A stretch of 64,000 nt of DNA from LH-M37 sp965602855. Its GTDB lineage: Bacteria; Pseudomonadota; Gammaproteobacteria; SZUA-229. Within the stretch, counting starts at the first letter, position 1. Each line of letters starts with the position of its first letter. Positions 61,202-64,000 of the stretch are shown here, piece after piece. A program made the position numbers and the translations under genes. The notes beneath the pieces were generated by a model. The model was not told the DNA's origin. It saw only the letters and a program-made list of their open reading frames with translations, and searched no databases. The stretch spans positions 40,197 through 104,196 of the forward strand of contig CBFCZV010000002.1 of the NCBI GenBank assembly GCA_965602855.1. The letters are read 5' to 3'.

Positions 61202-61798
61202 ATGCTACGCAAGGCATTAATACTTATTCTGGCGATTGCGCCATTTTCAACAGCATCAGCAGCGGCGATTGATTTTCGCTTAGGCAGCGAGATGGCTGAG
61301 ATAATTTATAAAACTCAGGATGCGAATTTTGGTTATGGCGGTGCAGATATTGGTCTGGGTGTTTTGTTGAATGATGAAGATGATTTGCTGGCGACTGGCT
61401 CAATTCTGGTTTCGGGCAGTAATAAAGGTGATACTAAGGGGCTGCATTTTGGTGTGGGTGCAAAAATTTTCGCGGGCATACTGGACTTCCCCTCGCCGAT
61501 AGATAATCAGACTGGTGCATCACTTGCGATTGGTGCGCAGGTGCGTTTTGTGTCCCCGGGTAAAATGCCAATGGCTATCTTACTAGAAGGTTTTGCTGCG
61601 CCTAATGTGACCAGCCTTTCAGATTTTAAGGGTATTCAGGAAATCAGGTTGGCATTGGAGCTGGAAATAACACCCAGTGCGCGAGCTTATATTGGCTATC
61701 GCAAACTTGAAGTTGAGTTGAGTGATGGTCTGATGCCTCGTAATGATGATTATGAGGTTGATGATAAAGCGCATGTTGGTGTGCGGTTTTCTTTCTAG
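61202..61798 (+). CDS. YfaZ-like outer-membrane protein
   Basis: A 198-residue protein with signal peptide ALILILAIAPFSTASA and a barrel-like mature part. The pattern GLHFGVGAKIFAG, GASLAIGAQVRFVSPG, IQEIRLALELEI, ARAYIGYRKLEVEL and a terminal GVRFSF matches the YfaZ family. TAGGAGA precedes the start. A terminator follows at 61827-61856. Confidence 0.8.
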   Translation: MLRKALILILAIAPFSTASAAAIDFRLGSEMAEIIYKTQDANFGYGGADIGLGVLLNDEDDLLATGSILVSGSNKGDTKGLHFGVGAKIFAGILDFPSPIDNQTGASLAIGAQVRFVSPGKMPMAILLEGFAAPNVTSLSDFKGIQEIRLALELEITPSARAYIGYRKLEVELSDGLMPRNDDYEVDDKAHVGVRFSF

Positions 61799-61826
61799 TT
61801 CAGACTCGCTTGCTTAGAAGTGAATT

Positions 61827-61856
61827 AAAAAAGACGAGCCAGGCTCGTCTTTTTTA
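61827..61856 (+). terminator. Rho-independent terminator after the YfaZ-like gene
   Basis: AAGACGAGC and GCTCGTCTT form a perfect stem with a tiny loop (CAG centre), followed by a T-run. The A-run before it could also allow minus-strand use. Confidence 0.8.
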
Positions 61857-61883
61857 TTGAGATGATTTTATTCGGAGGGTGAG

Positions 61884-62693
61884 ATGCCGGAAATAAAAAG
61901 ACTGCAGGAAATTATGCGAGCCTTGCGTGATCCTGAATCGGGCTGCCCCTGGGATATCAAGCAGGACTTTGCGAGCATTATGCCTTATACCATCGAAGAG
62001 GTTTATGAAATTGCCGATGCGATTGAGCGGGGCGATATGCATGATCTCAAAGATGAGCTGGGTGATTTGCTGTTTCATGTGGTGTTTTATGCGCAAATGG
62101 CCAATGAGCAGAGTGAGTTCTGTTTTGATGATGTGGTCAAGACGGTCAATGACAAGCTGATTCGGCGGCATCCCCATGTTTTTGCAGATGATAAAGCGGG
62201 CACCGATGAAGAGCTGCTAAAGGCCTGGGAGCAACAAAAAGTTAACGAGCGTGAGACGAAAGAAAAATCAGATGAGGCGGGTAGCGCGCTTGATGGTATC
62301 GCTTCGACGCTACCTGCATTGAAATGGGCCGAGAAAATTCAGAAGCGTGCGGCACATACCGGTTTTGACTGGGATGAGCTGGCACCGGTGTTTGCAAAGC
62401 TGCATGAAGAAATCGATGAGTTGAAGCAGGAAGTGCCTATTGAAAACAATCATGAGCGCATCATGGATGAATTAGGTGATGTGCTATTTTCCTGTGTGAA
62501 CTTATCTCGCCATCTTGGTATGAGCGCGGAGCAGGCTTTGCGTCAGGGCAATCAGAAATTTATTGGACGATTTCAGCAGATGGAGCAGTTTATCGCCGGG
62601 GAAGGTCGATCAATTAATGAATGTTCGCTGGATGAACTGGAAGCGTATTGGCGGAAGGCGAAGGTATATTTGAAAAGCACTACTAATGAGTAA
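61884..62693 (+). CDS. mazG: Nucleoside triphosphate pyrophosphohydrolase MazG
   Basis: Hydrolyses (d)NTPs to NMP and pyrophosphate; in E. coli it also influences ppGpp. Two tandem MazG domains are visible: CPWDIKQDFASIMPYTIEEVYEIADAI...DELGDLLFHVVF, and EEIDELKQEV...DELGDVLFSCVNL. Each contains the EExxE...ExxD metal site. 269 residues. GGAGGGTGAG precedes the start. Confidence 0.95.
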   Translation: MPEIKRLQEIMRALRDPESGCPWDIKQDFASIMPYTIEEVYEIADAIERGDMHDLKDELGDLLFHVVFYAQMANEQSEFCFDDVVKTVNDKLIRRHPHVFADDKAGTDEELLKAWEQQKVNERETKEKSDEAGSALDGIASTLPALKWAEKIQKRAAHTGFDWDELAPVFAKLHEEIDELKQEVPIENNHERIMDELGDVLFSCVNLSRHLGMSAEQALRQGNQKFIGRFQQMEQFIAGEGRSINECSLDELEAYWRKAKVYLKSTTNE

Positions 62694-62700
62694 CGCATAA

Positions 62701-62729
62701 AAAAAGGCCGCAACAAGTGCGGCCTTTTT
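62701..62729. terminator. Bidirectional terminator between mazG and the DsrE gene
   Basis: AAAAAGGCCGC (62701-62711) and GCGGCCTTTTT (62719-62729) are perfect arms with a 7-base loop, giving an A-run and a T-run for both converging genes. Confidence 0.9.
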
Positions 62730-62748
62730 GTGTAACTGAAATGCTTAC

Positions 62749-63264
62749 TTAGATGAACAATGACTGTGTTGCGTCAGATGATTCTTCAAAGTAGCTTGCA
62801 GCACCAACATAATCAACGCCATCGATGAATGCTGAGTGATCGTGACCGAACAGGTCAACAGTCATCTGGCAGGCCAGGAATTTAACTTCAGCTTCCTGAC
62901 AAAGTTCACGCAGCTCAGCAATAGTGGCTACTCCACAGTTTTTGATGGTTTTCTTCATCAATGTTGTGCAGATTGGATCCATGAAAGGAATGTTCCACAT
63001 AACATTTGGGATTTTTGGTCCAAAGTCGATGCTCTGTAGCCATTTAGGGCCAAAAGGCATTTTCATAGGCATATCAGGTGCAGCTGTTGGGGTGATTTTC
63101 AGTTTGCTGGTGTCTTTTAGTAATAGATTCAGGCCGTAGAAAGTAAAGAATACTGAAACTTCCATGCCAAGCGCTGCAGCTGTGCTAGCTAGGATGTATG
63201 GAGGGTAAGCCCAGTCTAGTGTGCCTTTAGTTGCAATGATGGTCAGTTTGCGATGGTCTGACAT
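62749..63264 (-). CDS. DsrE/DsrF-family sulfur relay protein (DsrE2-like)
   Basis: A 171-residue soluble protein of the DsrE superfamily. It begins LTIIATKGTLDWAYPPYILAS, with GMEVSVFFTFYGLNLL, then KFLACQMTVDLFGH, whose Cys is in the position of the sulfur-carrying cysteine of DsrE2 proteins. These carry persulfide sulfur in sulfur oxidisers and in tusA-dsrE2 clusters. No tusA or rhodanese gene is visible in this window. The gene has its own upstream region and terminator. Confidence 0.85.
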   Translation of the reverse strand: MSDHRKLTIIATKGTLDWAYPPYILASTAAALGMEVSVFFTFYGLNLLLKDTSKLKITPTAAPDMPMKMPFGPKWLQSIDFGPKIPNVMWNIPFMDPICTTLMKKTIKNCGVATIAELRELCQEAEVKFLACQMTVDLFGHDHSAFIDGVDYVGAASYFEESSDATQSLFI

Positions 63265-63525
63265 AGTAGTTTTCCTCGAATTCGTTTTAGATTAATTTTT
63301 AAGACAGTCTTCTGACTATCAAGTTCCAACAGACCCTAACCATACCCTCAAAGCCATAATGGTTGCAAGTTTTTTTATAGGGCGTGTTAATAATCGATAT
63401 TTTAAAGACACTCTATATAGTCAATATTAAATATTCCTAAGATACGTTGATTTGGGGTGACTATAGGTTCACCTAATAAAAGTATTTGATTGTGAGGTGT
63501 TATTGGTTCTGGAGGATCAGGAATT

Positions 63526-63663
63526 ATGCTTATTGATAAAGTGTGGCCGGCTGAATTTTTGTGGCGTGTTCTGAGATGTGTATTGCTAGTTTTTAATGGG
63601 ATGCTTATCATATTTAAGGTAAAGAATAAAAAAATGGGGCTGAAAGTATGCTGTGTTAGATAG
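63526..63663 (+). CDS. Possible 45-residue basic membrane peptide
   Basis: ATG 63526 lies shortly after GGAGGATCAGGA, a plausible ribosome-binding site. The peptide has a hydrophobic stretch (FLWRVLRCVLLVFNGMLIIF) and a basic end. No homology can be judged. The surrounding 63265-63800 region is AT-rich and otherwise empty, so this could be chance. Confidence 0.25.
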   Translation: MLIDKVWPAEFLWRVLRCVLLVFNGMLIIFKVKNKKMGLKVCCVR

Positions 63664-63816
63664 GGTCAGGTTCTGTGAGCGGCTATGAAGGTATGTATGA
63701 AGGCAGATTACAGTTACTGGGAATTTTTTTTCAGAGAATTCATTTGGTTAAATTAATGTAAAACAGTAGCTTAGCGAGAGGAGGTGAAAATATATTAAGA
63801 TTTCTTAATATAGCTG

Positions 63817-63844
63817 TTCCAATGTGAATTCATTCATGTAGAAT
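63817..63844 (+). promoter_or_regulatory. Strong sigma-70 promoter with GC discriminator, unit 1
   Basis: -35 TTCCAA (63817-63822), 16-base spacer, -10 TAGAAT (63839-63844), then GCGC, a discriminator type found in rRNA and tRNA promoters under stringent control. Confidence 0.65.
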
Positions 63845-63938
63845 GCGCAGCTCGTTGAGGGAAACGGCAGAGCGAATACCGATTTATTTCAGTTTTATTT
63901 GAAATTAATCGCCGCTTAAATTTTTCTTAATGTAGGTG

Positions 63939-63966
63939 TTGCGTAGTGAGATTATTCATGTACAAT
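63939..63966 (+). promoter_or_regulatory. Strong sigma-70 promoter with GC discriminator, unit 2
   Basis: -35 TTGCGT (63939-63944), 16-base spacer, -10 TACAAT (63961-63966), then GCGC. It repeats unit 1 122 bases downstream; the transcribed gene lies beyond the right edge, probably an rRNA or tRNA operon. Confidence 0.7.
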
Positions 63967-64000
63967 GCGCACCTCGTTGAGGGAAACAGCAGAGCGAACA

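Larger units (their letters stand above)
63802..64000 (+). repeat. 122-bp tandem direct repeat carrying two promoters
   Basis: Sequence from TTCTTAA at 63802 recurs from 63924, an offset of 122 bases kept across TTCTTAATNTAG, ATTCATGTANAATGCGCANCTCG and TTGAGGGAAACNGCAGAGCGAA (N marks differing bases). The second unit runs to the window edge. Duplicated promoter units of this type precede stable-RNA operons. Confidence 0.85.

Noticed and set aside
63402..63611. Minus-strand frame of 69 codons (Pro/Ile-rich)
   Set aside because: No ribosome-binding site and no recognisable motif; composition fits AT-rich intergenic DNA. A gene remnant cannot be excluded.
1..64000. CRISPR array, tRNA or rRNA gene, prophage or complete insertion sequence
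   Set aside because: No regularly spaced repeats, cloverleaf with T-loop consensus, phage structural genes or transposase frames were seen in either strand.

Overview
The window looks like chromosomal DNA of a gammaproteobacterium with moderate GC. The clearest sign is the gene block hemF-tsaC-topA-smg-dprA-LysM / def-fmt-rsmB-trkA-trkH, together with ttcA, a his-tat operon and a CsrB-type small-RNA locus. A DsrE-family protein, a two-haem cytochrome c and an ApbE flavinyl transferase next to a DUF3570-like barrel hint at a sulfur-oxidising or related respiratory lifestyle. This is inference; no rRNA or other taxonomic marker lies inside the window.

Layout. 1-1184: end of an outer-membrane barrel gene, then apbE. 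1185-4542: an accessory stretch with dispersed repeats, an unknown gene, three consecutive terminator-like hairpins, a 52-codon gene, a toxin-antitoxin pair whose toxin has an amber stop, and an HNH protein. 4550-6387: aroE-hemB on the minus strand. 6642-9230: a REC-REC-PAS-GGDEF-EAL c-di-GMP protein. 9223-16096: hemF, tsaC, topA, smg, dprA and a LysM lipoprotein, all minus. 16236-23729: def, fmt, rsmB, trkA, trkH, an acyltransferase and ttcA, all plus. 23741-24011: a candidate CsrA-sequestering small RNA on the minus strand with its own terminator, -10 box and upstream LuxR/GacA-like palindrome. 24051-29656: dtd, hisB-H-A-F-I-E and tatABC. 29743-33155: gpmI, an rRNA-methyltransferase-like gene, an unknown acidic protein and a DksA-like zinc protein. 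33223-36695: a membrane protein, then an overlapping GCS2 ligase / M14 hydrolase pair. 36828-39508: a duplicated-fold DUF1538 transporter with two PII-like proteins and a small membrane protein. 39537-55480: srkA, ybiT-like ABC-F, DUF1415, MOSC, OmpA-like, cupin, phosphoesterases, pteridine reductase, MidA, uppP, VanZ, cca, an antiporter and sixA. 55477-59745: two near-identical DUF3025 genes flanking a cytochrome c, a DUF4336 gene and a barrel protein. 59860-63264: an unknown protein, a YfaZ-like barrel, mazG and a DsrE-family gene. 63802-64000: two tandem strong promoters in a 122-bp repeat, of the type that drives a stable-RNA operon lying just outside the window.

How it fits together. Most genes are housekeeping (tRNA and protein maturation, haem, histidine, Tat export, K+ uptake). 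The parts that go beyond routine annotation are the small RNA at 23.7-24.0 kb, the transporter/PII module at 36.8-39.3 kb, the ligase/hydrolase pair at 34.2-36.7 kb, the disabled toxin at 3.3-3.6 kb, the possible non-canonical rsmB start at 17.7 kb, and the tandem promoters at the right edge. No insertion sequence, CRISPR array, tRNA or rRNA gene was seen within the window.
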